In this document: in pieces, positions 1 through 5,574 of the stretch
Layout: each line of letters begins with the position of its first letter
How positions within the stretch are numbered: the stretch's first letter is position 1
NCBI GenBank assembly: GCA_030603605.1
Contig: JAUVXN010000076.1
Span: forward strand, 1-5,851
DNA length: 5,851 nucleotides
Source: Dehalococcoidales bacterium
GTDB taxonomy: Bacteria > Chloroflexota > Dehalococcoidia > Dehalococcoidales > RBG-16-60-22
Direction: 5' to 3'
Position numbers and translations under genes: made by a program
Notes under the pieces: model-generated
What the model was told of the DNA's origin: nothing
Database searches by the model: none
What the model saw: the letters and a program-made list of their open reading frames with translations, nothing else

Positions 1-261
1 AATGCTAATGCCCATGCTCCTGGCTTCAATGGCTGCCCGGCCGCGGTAATAGACCTTTGGGTCGTAGCCAAGTACCGACATGCAGGCGCAGGCGCTGCTC
101 GGTTCCATACCCGGCGGTACGGTGCGGACCAGCCCCAGAATACCCTCCGATACCATGGCATCCAGATGGGGGGTATGGGCAAGCTCAAGGCTGGTCTTCC
201 CTTCTCGCTCAGGTAGCGGCAAGCCGGCGGCACCATCCATTATCAGAATACAGTATTTCAT
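1..261 (-). CDS. apgM: 2,3-bisphosphoglycerate-independent phosphoglycerate mutase, archaeal (ApgM) type, N-terminal part
   Basis: Partial gene: the first 87 codons are present and the rest lies beyond the left edge. The enzyme interconverts 3- and 2-phosphoglycerate in glycolysis and gluconeogenesis in the cytoplasm and belongs to the alkaline phosphatase superfamily. Seen: the N-terminal ILIMDG, whose Asp9 is the expected metal ligand; GKTSLELAHTPHLD at 21-34, the family's GKTPLE..TPNLD signature; GMEPSSACACMSVLGYDP at 51-68, where Ser56 aligns with the phosphorylated catalytic serine of PGSD; and the RGRAAIEA stretch at 73-80. The alanine after Ser56 replaces the Asp common in archaeal members. 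The ATG is preceded by GAGGGTGA with a 6-nt gap, which supports the start. It lies downstream of mazG on the same strand, 265 bp away, across an antisense tRNA. Family assignment is firm; activity cannot be judged from the N-terminus alone. Confidence 0.88.
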   Translation of the reverse strand, partial: MKYCILIMDGAAGLPLPEREGKTSLELAHTPHLDAMVSEGILGLVRTVPPGMEPSSACACMSVLGYDPKVYYRGRAAIEARSMGISI

Positions 262-310
262 AAATTTTCACCCTCGGTTTACGAGATTTTTATCAACCTC
301 ACCCCCTGTG

Positions 311-338
311 TCCCCCTCTCCTTCAAAGGAGAGGGGGA
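311..338. repeat. Perfect palindromic hairpin repeat (MITE/REP-like)
   Basis: TCCCCCTCTCCTT at 311-323 pairs perfectly with AAGGAGAGGGGGA at 326-338 across a 2-nt centre. It lies in the leader of apgM, between two divergently transcribed genes. Read on the plus strand it is followed by GGGATTATTTTT, which resembles a terminator tail, but no plus-strand gene lies upstream inside the window. The C-rich/G-rich arm pattern looks like the dispersed small palindromic repeats of Chloroflexota genomes; that is a recollection and was not searched. Confidence 0.7.
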
Positions 339-350
339 GGGATTATTTTT

Positions 351-369
351 AGAGGGACTTCGTCCCTCT
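351..369. repeat. Short hairpin, 8-bp stem with TTC loop
   Basis: AGAGGGAC at 351-358 and GTCCCTCT at 362-369 form a perfect 8-bp stem with a 3-nt loop. It lies 12 bp from the larger hairpin and shares its purine-arm style, so the two may be parts of one mobile-type element. No T-run follows directly on either strand, so I do not call it a terminator. Confidence 0.55.
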
Positions 370-393
370 CTGCCTTTCTTCATATTATTTGTC

Positions 394-406
394 CCTTCAA
401 AGGAGA
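394..406. repeat. Partial copy of the hairpin repeat core
   Basis: CCTTCAAAGGAGA at 394-406 is an exact 13-base direct repeat of 320-332, the centre of the larger hairpin, 74 bp away. The matching left arm is mostly missing, so it looks like a decayed or truncated second copy. It ends just before the tRNA-Pro -35 element. Confidence 0.5.
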
Positions 407-409
407 TTG

Positions 410-438
410 TTGCCGAAGAGCTTAAATCCGACTATAAT
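410..438 (+). promoter_or_regulatory. Promoter of tRNA-Pro
   Basis: TTGCCG (410-415) and a perfect TATAAT (433-438) are separated by 17 bp, the optimal spacing for the housekeeping sigma factor. The expected start at about 445 is only one or two bases before the mature tRNA 5' end at 447, so the transcript would have almost no 5' leader. Confidence 0.7.
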
Positions 439-446
439 AAAGCTAT

Positions 447-524
<78 letters not shown>

Positions 525-526
525 TT

Positions 527-1306
527 CTATTCTACCTTATTCTTCGCCTCTTCCCACAGTTTGTTTTGCTTGTCAAAGGATAGCTCAGCAAAGTCTACCC
601 CGCGCTGGCGGCACAACTCTTCCATACATGAAAACCGACGGTAAAACCGCCTGTTGGCTTCCCTCAGCACCGCCTCCGTGTCAATCCCCAGTCGGCGAGC
701 AATATTAGCCAGAGTAAAGAGCAGGTCACCGAACTCCTGTTCCCTTTGCTCCTGGTCCTCCCCCCGCTTAAACTCGCTAACCTCCTCCGCCAGCTTATCT
801 ATAACGCCGCTAATATCCTCCCAGTCAAAGCCAACCTGAGCCACCCGACTTTGAATCTCCTGACTATAGCTTAACGCCGGCATTTGCCTGGGCACGTTGT
901 CCAGCATGGAAGTCTCGCTTCCTCTCTCCCCTTTCTTGAGAGCCTCCCAGTTATGTATCACCTCTTTGGCATCCTTTACCTTAGCCGAACCAAAGACGTG
1001 GGGGTGGCGATTAATCAGCTTGGTATTTATTTTTTTTATTACATCCCCCATCTCAAATTCCCCGGCTTCAGCAGCAATCTGAGCATGGAAAACAACCTGC
1101 ATCAGCAGGTCCCCCAATTCGTAGCTGAGCTTTTCCGAATCCCCCTCATCCAGAGCCTCCAATACCTCGTAGCACTCCTCCAGTAGACTTCCCCTCAACG
1201 AGGAATGGGTCTGCTCCCGGTCCCAGGGGCAACCGTCAGGAGAGCGCAACCTGGCGATAATATTTACCAGGGTTTCAAACTTATCGAGCTTGTCAGGCAA
1301 GGACAA
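527..1306 (-). CDS. mazG: Nucleoside triphosphate pyrophosphohydrolase MazG
   Basis: Hydrolyses (d)NTPs to NMP and pyrophosphate, with roles in clearing non-canonical nucleotides and, in E. coli, in tuning stress responses; cytoplasmic and Mg-dependent. Two tandem MazG all-alpha domains are visible (259-aa numbering). The first has [15 protein letters not shown] (43-47) and ELGD (63-66), the EExxE...ExxD metal site. The second has EEVSE (174-178) and EFGD (191-194). NRHPHVFG at 99-106 is typical of the long MazG form. Length agrees with E. coli MazG (263 aa). The frame is open to a GTG at 1342 (271 aa), but that codon lacks a clear ribosome site; TTG at 1306 sits 5 nt behind a perfect AAGGAGG, so I place the start there. 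The start lies 38 nt after the fmt stop, so the two are probably one transcript. The TAG stop ends 2 nt from the 3' end of the opposing tRNA. Confidence 0.93.
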   Translation of the reverse strand: MSLPDKLDKFETLVNIIARLRSPDGCPWDREQTHSSLRGSLLEECYEVLEALDEGDSEKLSYELGDLLMQVVFHAQIAAEAGEFEMGDVIKKINTKLINRHPHVFGSAKVKDAKEVIHNWEALKKGERGSETSMLDNVPRQMPALSYSQEIQSRVAQVGFDWEDISGVIDKLAEEVSEFKRGEDQEQREQEFGDLLFTLANIARRLGIDTEAVLREANRRFYRRFSCMEELCRQRGVDFAELSFDKQNKLWEEAKNKVE

Positions 1307-1311
1307 AGTAG

Positions 1312-1318
1312 CCTCCTT
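1312..1318 (-). promoter_or_regulatory. Ribosome binding site deciding the mazG start
   Basis: Read on the minus strand this is AAGGAGG, then CTACT, then TTG (1306-1304). The perfect match and 5-nt spacing favour the TTG over the in-frame GTG at 1342, whose upstream bases come from the end of fmt and carry no purine-rich site. Confidence 0.75.
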
Positions 1319-1344
1319 TTTTGATGAATATAATTCTAGCACAA

Positions 1345-2292
1345 TTACGCTTTAGCCGATGGGAGTACGGCACCGATGAACTGCCTCTGCCCCCTCAAAA
1401 ACTCAGCGGTGGGCATAACTCGTTTCCCCTCAATTTGAACCTCTAACACGCCTAAAATTCCATCCCCGGTATTGACGCCAAATGCCACCCCTTCTTTGTT
1501 TATAGTAACAACCTGCCCTATCTCAAATGACCCTTCTCCGGGTAGAGGCACTGCCTCAATAATCTCAAGTCGCTTCCCCTGCCATCTGGTGTAACACCCC
1601 GGCCAGGGCTGGAAGGCACGCACCCGCCGCCCTATATCTACAGCCGGCAGCTGCCAGTCAATCTCACCAGCCTCCTTGGTGATTGTGCCAGAATAGGTGG
1701 CCTCAGCTTCATTCTGAGGTTGGGGAGTAATTTCACCCCCTGTCCAGCGAACCAGAACTTCCGGGAGCAATCGAGCCGCTACCTGGGACAGCTTGACCGT
1801 AAGTGAGCCGGTGGTATCCTGCGGGGAAATAGGAATCTGTTCCCGGGCTAATACAAGACCGGTATCCAAGCCACTATCCATCAGCATAATGCTGGCCCCG
1901 GTAACTTCGTCTCCCCCCAGAATAGCCGCCGCTACTGGCGAGGCGCCCCTAAATCTAGGTAGCAGCGAGGGATGAATATTAATACACCCGTAAGGAGGGA
2001 TGTCCAAGACCGACTGTGGCAGAATTTGACCAAAGGCGGCAACCACTATTACGTCAGGGTGAAAGTCAGCCAGTTGCGCCACTGCTTCTGCTTTCTTTAA
2101 GCTGACCGGCTGCGCCACTGGTAACTTCCGGGCTACCGCGGCATTCTTCACCGGCGAAGCAACAAGAGAACGCCCCCTCCCTGCCGGTTTATCCGGCTGG
2201 GTATAAACCGCAACAATCTGATATCCATTAAGAATAAGGCACTCCAGAGAAGGAACCGCAAACTCGGGTGTGCCCATGAAAAGAATGCGCAA
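1345..2292 (-). CDS. fmt: Methionyl-tRNA formyltransferase
   Basis: Transfers a formyl group from 10-formyl-tetrahydrofolate to Met-tRNAfMet, giving the initiator tRNA of bacterial translation. The 315-aa product equals the E. coli enzyme in length. Seen, in order: N-terminal LRILFMGTPEFAVPSL; TQPDKPAGRG; CINIHPSLLPRFRGASP with Asn105 and His107; and MDSGLDTG with Asp143. These match E. coli catalytic Asn106, His108 and Asp144. The C-terminal OB-like tRNA-binding domain includes the RAFQPWPGC stretch. The frame is open to an ATG at 2352 (335 aa), but those extra 20 residues come from an A/T tract and match nothing in the family. TTG at 2292 has AGGAGG 6 nt upstream and yields the canonical N-terminus. 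It is divergent from dnaA and heads the fmt-mazG cluster. Confidence 0.96.
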   Translation of the reverse strand: MRILFMGTPEFAVPSLECLILNGYQIVAVYTQPDKPAGRGRSLVASPVKNAAVARKLPVAQPVSLKKAEAVAQLADFHPDVIVVAAFGQILPQSVLDIPPYGCINIHPSLLPRFRGASPVAAAILGGDEVTGASIMLMDSGLDTGLVLAREQIPISPQDTTGSLTVKLSQVAARLLPEVLVRWTGGEITPQPQNEAEATYSGTITKEAGEIDWQLPAVDIGRRVRAFQPWPGCYTRWQGKRLEIIEAVPLPGEGSFEIGQVVTINKEGVAFGVNTGDGILGVLEVQIEGKRVMPTAEFLRGQRQFIGAVLPSAKA

Positions 2293-2298
2293 CTTAGG

Positions 2299-2304
2299 CC
2301 TCCT
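2299..2304 (-). promoter_or_regulatory. Ribosome binding site deciding the fmt start
   Basis: On the minus strand AGGAGG is followed by CCTAAG and then TTG (2292-2290). Spacing of 6 nt and agreement with the family N-terminus make this the real start, not the ATG at 2352. Confidence 0.8.
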
Positions 2305-2312
2305 AGCACCAA

Positions 2313-2341
2313 ATTGTAACATTAAAAAAAATTTTTTTAAA
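2313..2341 (-). promoter_or_regulatory. Candidate fmt promoter with A/T tract
   Basis: On the minus strand TTTAAA (2341-2336) and TACAAT (2318-2313) are 17 bp apart. The spacer is made largely of the A8T7 tract. The -35 match is poor, and the expected start leaves a leader of under 20 nt that still includes the AGGAGG. Low confidence; A/T-rich sequence gives chance matches. Confidence 0.35.
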
Positions 2342-2452
2342 CAACCAGCCATTTTATATTTATCAGCCCAATATTGAATAAAAGAGAAAGCTTGGTGGAC
2401 TTAGTAAGGGAAAAGGGGGGGTAAAAATGCCCAGCGTTTCCTAACAAAACCC

Positions 2453-2481
2453 TTGCCAGAAAAGAAACTTGGTATTATTCT
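2453..2481 (+). promoter_or_regulatory. Candidate dnaA promoter
   Basis: TTGCCA (2453-2458), one mismatch from TTGACA, and TATTCT (2476-2481), two mismatches from TATAAT, lie 17 bp apart. The predicted start near 2488 gives a leader of about 150 nt. The palindrome at 2492-2507 would cover the first transcribed bases. Confidence 0.35.
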
Positions 2482-2491
2482 ATTAGGTATC

Positions 2492-2507
2492 GAAAGTTAA
2501 AACTTTC
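2492..2507. promoter_or_regulatory. Palindrome GAAAGTT-AA-AACTTTC, possible operator
   Basis: Perfect 7-bp arms around a 2-nt centre, starting 11 bp after the candidate dnaA -10 element. Its position at the predicted start fits an operator for a dimeric repressor, or a small hairpin at the 5' end of the mRNA. It does not resemble a DnaA box. The regulator is unknown. Confidence 0.4.
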
Positions 2508-2577
2508 ATTCTTCTGGAGCTTCCCGCTGACAAGTTCCCAATGAGGGGTGATTTTGTGCCTTAACGGGGGAAAACTG

Positions 2578-2592
2578 TCCCTTTTAAAGGGA
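2578..2592. promoter_or_regulatory. Palindrome TCCCTTT-T-AAAGGGA in the dnaA leader
   Basis: Perfect 7-bp arms around one base, about 45 bp before the dnaA start codon. It is immediately followed by an imperfect repeat of its right side (TTTTAAAGG then TTTTAAGG). It could be a second protein-binding site. A hairpin is unlikely without a loop. Confidence 0.35.
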
Positions 2593-2636
2593 TTTTAAGG
2601 ATAAACCCAGGTTCAAAAATAGTAAGAAAGGGTCAA

Positions 2637-3998
2637 ATGGGAACTAGGTCGGCACAAGAAATCTGGGAAGCTGCCTTGGGCGAACTGCAAATCCAGGTCA
2701 GCAAGCCAAACTACCGAACCTGGCTGGAAAAAACTGCCGGCTTAAATTATCAAGATAACCAGTTTGTGGTCAGTGTACCCAATACTTTTGTTGCTGAATA
2801 TTTAGACAAGAACCAGCGCTCTTTAATTGAAAAGACCCTTATAAACCTCACCTCCTCCCCCGACATCAAAGTCGCTTTCCAGGTAGATGGCCGGTATAAA
2901 AATTCATCGGGCGCATATGGTGTTGAATGGAAAAACTTTCCTGCCACACAAGTATGCTCCCCCAGATTCAAGCCAAATTATGTCTTCGATTCCTTCATTG
3001 TAGGTAGCTGTAACCGCTTGGCCCATGCTACTGCCCTCGGGGTAGCCCAGAACCCGGGACACACCTATAATCCGCTATTTATATACGGAGGAGCCGGCCT
3101 GGGTAAGACCCATCTCCTGCACGCTATCGGTCATGCGGCTCTAGCTAGCAATACTCAGGTAATCTGCGTTAGTGCCGAGCAGTTTACCAATGAGTTCATA
3201 AATGCTGTCAGGGACAGGAAAACCGACGAATTCCGCAATAAATATAGAAGCATAGGGATGTTGCTAGTTGATGATATCCATTTCATCATTGGCAAGAAAC
3301 AGACAGAGGAAAGCTTTTTCCATACCTTTAATGAGCTCCATAATGCTAATCGCCAGATAGTTATTACCAGCGACCGAACGCCTAAATCAATGTCCTTATT
3401 GGAAGAACGGCTGCGCTCCCGCTTTGAATGGGGGTTAATTGTTGGTGTTAAACCGCCTGATTTTGAAACACGTCTAGCTATTTTGCAGGCCAAAGCCAGG
3501 CAGAGAGAGGTAGATGTTACTTTGGATGTGCTGGAGTTTATTGCCCTGCAGAATCAACCAAATATAAGGGAACTGGAAGGTTCTCTAAACCGAGTTGTTG
3601 CTTATGCCAAGCTGTTTAGCGCTTCACCTACTATGGAGTTAGCCGCTCAAGCACTTGAGGACATAACCGGTAAAGAAAACAGGAGTGCTTCTGTTACACC
3701 CAGTCTGGTGATAGAAGCCGTGGCTGACAGTTTCCAGCTAGCTCCCTTTGACCTGAAAGGCAACAGGAGAGATAAGGAAACCAATTTAGCCCGACGGGTG
3801 GCAATGTATCTTCTCCGGCAGGAAACAGGTTGTTCACTGGCTCAAATCGGCCAGGAGTTGGGAGGCAGAGACCCCTCGGCAGTTACCAATGCTCATAAAA
3901 AAATAGCCAGTGATTTTGATGCCAACCACTATCTAAGGCGTAAAATCCTGGATATACAAAAAATAATCAATCCCAAGCCAAAATCCTCGAAATATTAA
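2637..3998 (+). CDS. dnaA: Chromosomal replication initiator protein DnaA
   Basis: AAA+ ATPase that binds DnaA boxes at oriC, opens the adjacent A/T-rich DNA and helps load the helicase. The 453-aa length is normal. Domain I (about 1-80) includes IWEAALGELQIQVSKPNYRTW; domain II is short (about 85-105). Domain III (about 110-345) has Walker A GGAGLGKTH (151-159), Walker B LLVDDIHFI (209-217), sensor-I-like ITSDR (243-247) and LRSRFEWGL with the arginine-finger region (259-267). Domain IV (about 350-453) has the helix-turn-helix, but its signature reads GGRDPSAVTNAHKKI (409-423) where most DnaA proteins have GGRDHTTV or GGRDHSTV, so the base-contacting His is Pro413. ATG 2637 gives the family N-terminus; its ribosome site is only AAAGGG. 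It lies divergent to fmt and upstream of the probable origin. Its plus-strand base composition is neutral (about 308 G, 318 C), unlike G-rich obg. Confidence 0.97.
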   Translation: MGTRSAQEIWEAALGELQIQVSKPNYRTWLEKTAGLNYQDNQFVVSVPNTFVAEYLDKNQRSLIEKTLINLTSSPDIKVAFQVDGRYKNSSGAYGVEWKNFPATQVCSPRFKPNYVFDSFIVGSCNRLAHATALGVAQNPGHTYNPLFIYGGAGLGKTHLLHAIGHAALASNTQVICVSAEQFTNEFINAVRDRKTDEFRNKYRSIGMLLVDDIHFIIGKKQTEESFFHTFNELHNANRQIVITSDRTPKSMSLLEERLRSRFEWGLIVGVKPPDFETRLAILQAKARQREVDVTLDVLEFIALQNQPNIRELEGSLNRVVAYAKLFSASPTMELAAQALEDITGKENRSASVTPSLVIEAVADSFQLAPFDLKGNRRDKETNLARRVAMYLLRQETGCSLAQIGQELGGRDPSAVTNAHKKIASDFDANHYLRRKILDIQKIINPKPKSSKY

Positions 3999-4060
3999 TG
4001 CCCTGAATTTTCACATCTGCTCTCCCACTTTAGCCAAACTAATTCGAGAAAAGCCGAGAC

Positions 4061-4069
4061 TGTGGATAA
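4061..4069 (-). promoter_or_regulatory. Perfect DnaA box (TTATCCACA)
   Basis: TGTGGATAA on the plus strand is the exact complement of the E. coli R1-type consensus TTATCCACA. It lies 63 bp after the dnaA stop and about 120 bp before the A/T-rich tract. I found no second perfect copy in either gap flanking dnaA. Confidence 0.6.
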
Positions 4070-4113
4070 TTATACTTCTCTTGGTGGCTATTTTGCGGGT
4101 AATTTATGTGCTT

Positions 4114-4132
4114 TTTGGGAGAAATTCCCAAA
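4114..4132. repeat. Hairpin TTTGGGA-gaaat-TCCCAAA
   Basis: Perfect 7-bp stem with a 5-nt loop, 116 bp after the dnaA stop. No T-run follows on either strand, so a rho-independent terminator for dnaA is unlikely. It may be a structural or protein-binding element of the origin region. Confidence 0.45.
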
Positions 4133-4190
4133 CTGTTCCAAATCTACTTTACTCAGTGTCACCCTTCTTGCTATTTAATAGTACCCGCTA

Positions 4191-4260
4191 GCTTAATATT
4201 ATTAATGTTATTAATATAAATGATTAATTATAAAGATTATAATATATAATTATAGTAACA
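4191..4260. other. A/T-rich tract, possible DNA unwinding element
   Basis: Only 7 of 70 bases are G or C. It includes a tandem pair TTATTAATG-TTATTAAT at 4199-4215. Such repeats and composition are typical of unwinding elements, but the tract also contains the likely obg promoter, so part of the A/T richness may serve transcription. Confidence 0.45.
4238..4250 (+). promoter_or_regulatory. Candidate -10 elements of the obg promoter
   Basis: Two perfect TATAAT hexamers lie at 4238-4243 and 4245-4250, about 55-65 bp before the obg start codon. No convincing -35 hexamer is found 16-18 bp upstream of either. In such A/T-rich DNA chance matches are expected, so this is tentative. Confidence 0.35.
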
Positions 4261-4303
4261 TTGTTTGGAGATACCTGAACTCCGATTTTGGGGGTTTGAG
4301 TGA

Positions 4304-5569
4304 ATGCTTGACAGAGTAGAAATAGAAGTAAAAGCAGGCAGGGGTGGGGGTGGGGCAATAAGCTTCCGCCGGGAGAAATTTGTTCCTTTTGGTGGTCCGG
4401 ATGGTGGGGATGGTGGCAATGGCGGCAATATAGTGATTAGGGCTGACCCGGCGGGCACCCGCTTACGGAAATTCAAGCAGAAGAGATTTTATAGGGCAGA
4501 GGATGGTAAGGCTGGCAAAGGGAAAAGGCAACATGGCAAGAATGGGGGAGATGTAATTTTAACCGTGCCGGTGGGAACTGTGGTTTTGCAAAAGACACGG
4601 ATAGGTGATGATGCGCTTATGGCTGATTTGGAGCAACTTGGTCAGCAGGTGGTAGTGGCTAGGGGTGGCAGGGGTGGCTTGGGTAATACTCATTTCAGTT
4701 CGTCTACCAATCAGGCTCCACGGATTGCACAGACAGGGGGGGCCGGGGAAGAGAGTTCCATAATACTGGAATTGAGACTAATTGCTGATGCGGGTATTAT
4801 TGGTTATCCCAATGTAGGTAAGTCGACTTTACTGGCAACGGCTTCAGCAGCCAAACCTAAAATAGCCGGTTATCCATTCACTACTTGCGAGCCTGTTTTA
4901 GGGGTGGTTGAGGTTGGGCAGCGAGCTTTTGTCTTGGCGGAGATTCCGGGGCTGGTAGAAGATGCTCATCTTGGGCGCGGCCTGGGGCACGATTTTCTGC
5001 GCCATATTATACGCACCAGGATGCTTATTCACCTGATTGATGGCAGTGCGGTGTCCCCGGTGGAAGACATGATACGGGTGAATAATGAGCTTGTCTTATT
5101 CGACTCAACTCTGGCGCAAAAACCACAGCTTGTGGTGGTTAATAAGATTGATTTGCCTCAGGTTCGGACCCGATTAACTGAGATAGGTGGTGTCTTTAGT
5201 AACGCTGGAACCAAGGTTGTTTTTATCTCGGCAGCAACCGGGGAAGGTGTTTCCGAGCTGATGGCGGAAACTATGAAAATGCTGAACCAGGTTACTGCTG
5301 AGAAAGAAGCTGGCAAGAAAGTTCCGAGGAAGGTATTTCACCCTCAGCCCAAGGCTGGCGGTGCAAGTGTGCATAAAGAAGGGGATATCTTTGTTGTAGA
5401 GGCACCGGGACTGGAGCGCATTGTGGCCAGGACAGGAGTGGCTAGTCCTGAGGTACGTCGGCAGCTCAAGAAGCAATTTACCAGGCGGGGGGTCAGCCAG
5501 GCTTTGGAGAAGGCTGGAATTAAACCGGGCGATAGGGTTCGCTGTGGGACTTTAGAGTGGGAGTGGTAG
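4304..5569 (+). CDS. obg: GTPase Obg (CgtA), ribosome assembly
   Basis: Essential GTPase acting in late 50S subunit maturation and linked to stress and growth control; cytoplasmic and ribosome-associated. The 421-aa product has the expected three domains. The glycine-rich Obg fold (about 1-158) includes GRGGGGAISFRREKFVP and GGPDGGDGGNGGN. The G domain has G1 GYPNVGKST (167-175), G2 PFTT (191-194), G3 EIPG (213-216), G4 NKID (280-283) and G5 SA (309-310). The C-terminal OCT domain (about 345-421) begins near FHPQPK. G3 is unusual: the Asp of DxPG is Glu213. ATG 4304 gives the standard MxDRV start, though the ribosome site is weak (GGGGG at 4290-4294, 9 nt away). The sense strand is very G-rich. 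nadD follows after 5 nt. Confidence 0.97.
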   Translation: MLDRVEIEVKAGRGGGGAISFRREKFVPFGGPDGGDGGNGGNIVIRADPAGTRLRKFKQKRFYRAEDGKAGKGKRQHGKNGGDVILTVPVGTVVLQKTRIGDDALMADLEQLGQQVVVARGGRGGLGNTHFSSSTNQAPRIAQTGGAGEESSIILELRLIADAGIIGYPNVGKSTLLATASAAKPKIAGYPFTTCEPVLGVVEVGQRAFVLAEIPGLVEDAHLGRGLGHDFLRHIIRTRMLIHLIDGSAVSPVEDMIRVNNELVLFDSTLAQKPQLVVVNKIDLPQVRTRLTEIGGVFSNAGTKVVFISAATGEGVSELMAETMKMLNQVTAEKEAGKKVPRKVFHPQPKAGGASVHKEGDIFVVEAPGLERIVARTGVASPEVRRQLKKQFTRRGVSQALEKAGIKPGDRVRCGTLEWEW

Positions 5570-5574
5570 TAGAA

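Larger units (their letters stand above)
2293..2636. other. fmt-dnaA divergent intergenic region
   Basis: 344 bp without a gene on either strand. From left to right it holds the fmt ribosome site, an A8T7 tract (2324-2338) expected to bend DNA, a candidate dnaA promoter, a 16-bp palindrome at the predicted dnaA start point, a 15-bp palindrome, and a weak AAAGGG site before dnaA. There is no perfect TTATCCACA-type DnaA box; the closest I see is TAAGGATAA at 2596-2604, with two mismatches to TGTGGATAA. No rpmH or other short gene is visible. Confidence 0.6.
3999..4303. other. dnaA-obg intergenic region, candidate oriC
   Basis: 305 bp without a gene. It holds one perfect DnaA box, a near match ATTTTCACA (4007-4015, one mismatch to TTWTNCACA), a 7-bp hairpin, and a tract of 90% A+T suited to unwinding. 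By hand count 3999-4200 has about 33 G and 46 C, while 4201-4303 has about 18 G and 6 C, so the strand bias flips inside it. Position next to dnaA and divergent gene directions fit an origin. Only one perfect box is a weakness, as known origins usually carry several. Confidence 0.5.

Noticed and set aside
311..350. Rho-independent terminator on the plus strand (hairpin then TTATTTTT)
   Set aside because: No plus-strand gene ends upstream, and the T-run starts several bases after the stem. It fits a palindromic repeat better, though it could stop incoming transcription.
57..352. Plus-strand open frames of 68 and 90 codons over the apgM region
   Set aside because: They are antisense to a strong family match (apgM), have no ribosome site, and their sequences resemble no protein family.
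884..1186. Plus-strand open frame of 100 codons inside mazG
   Set aside because: It is an antisense shadow of the first MazG domain and has no coding signal of its own.
1307..1342. GTG start for mazG at 1342
   Set aside because: In frame, but without a ribosome site, while the TTG at 1306 has a perfect one at good spacing. It remains possible.
2293..2352. ATG start for fmt at 2352
   Set aside because: The added residues come from the A8T7 tract and precede the normal Fmt N-terminus; AGGAGG before TTG 2292 explains the start.
4267..4283. Small hairpin GGAG...CTCC in the obg leader as a riboswitch or attenuator
   Set aside because: Only a 4-bp stem, with no T-run and no known riboswitch core.
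4661..4680. Tandem repeat AGGGGTGGC x2 in obg
   Set aside because: It encodes the conserved ARGGRGGLGN stretch of the Obg domain, so protein constraint explains it.
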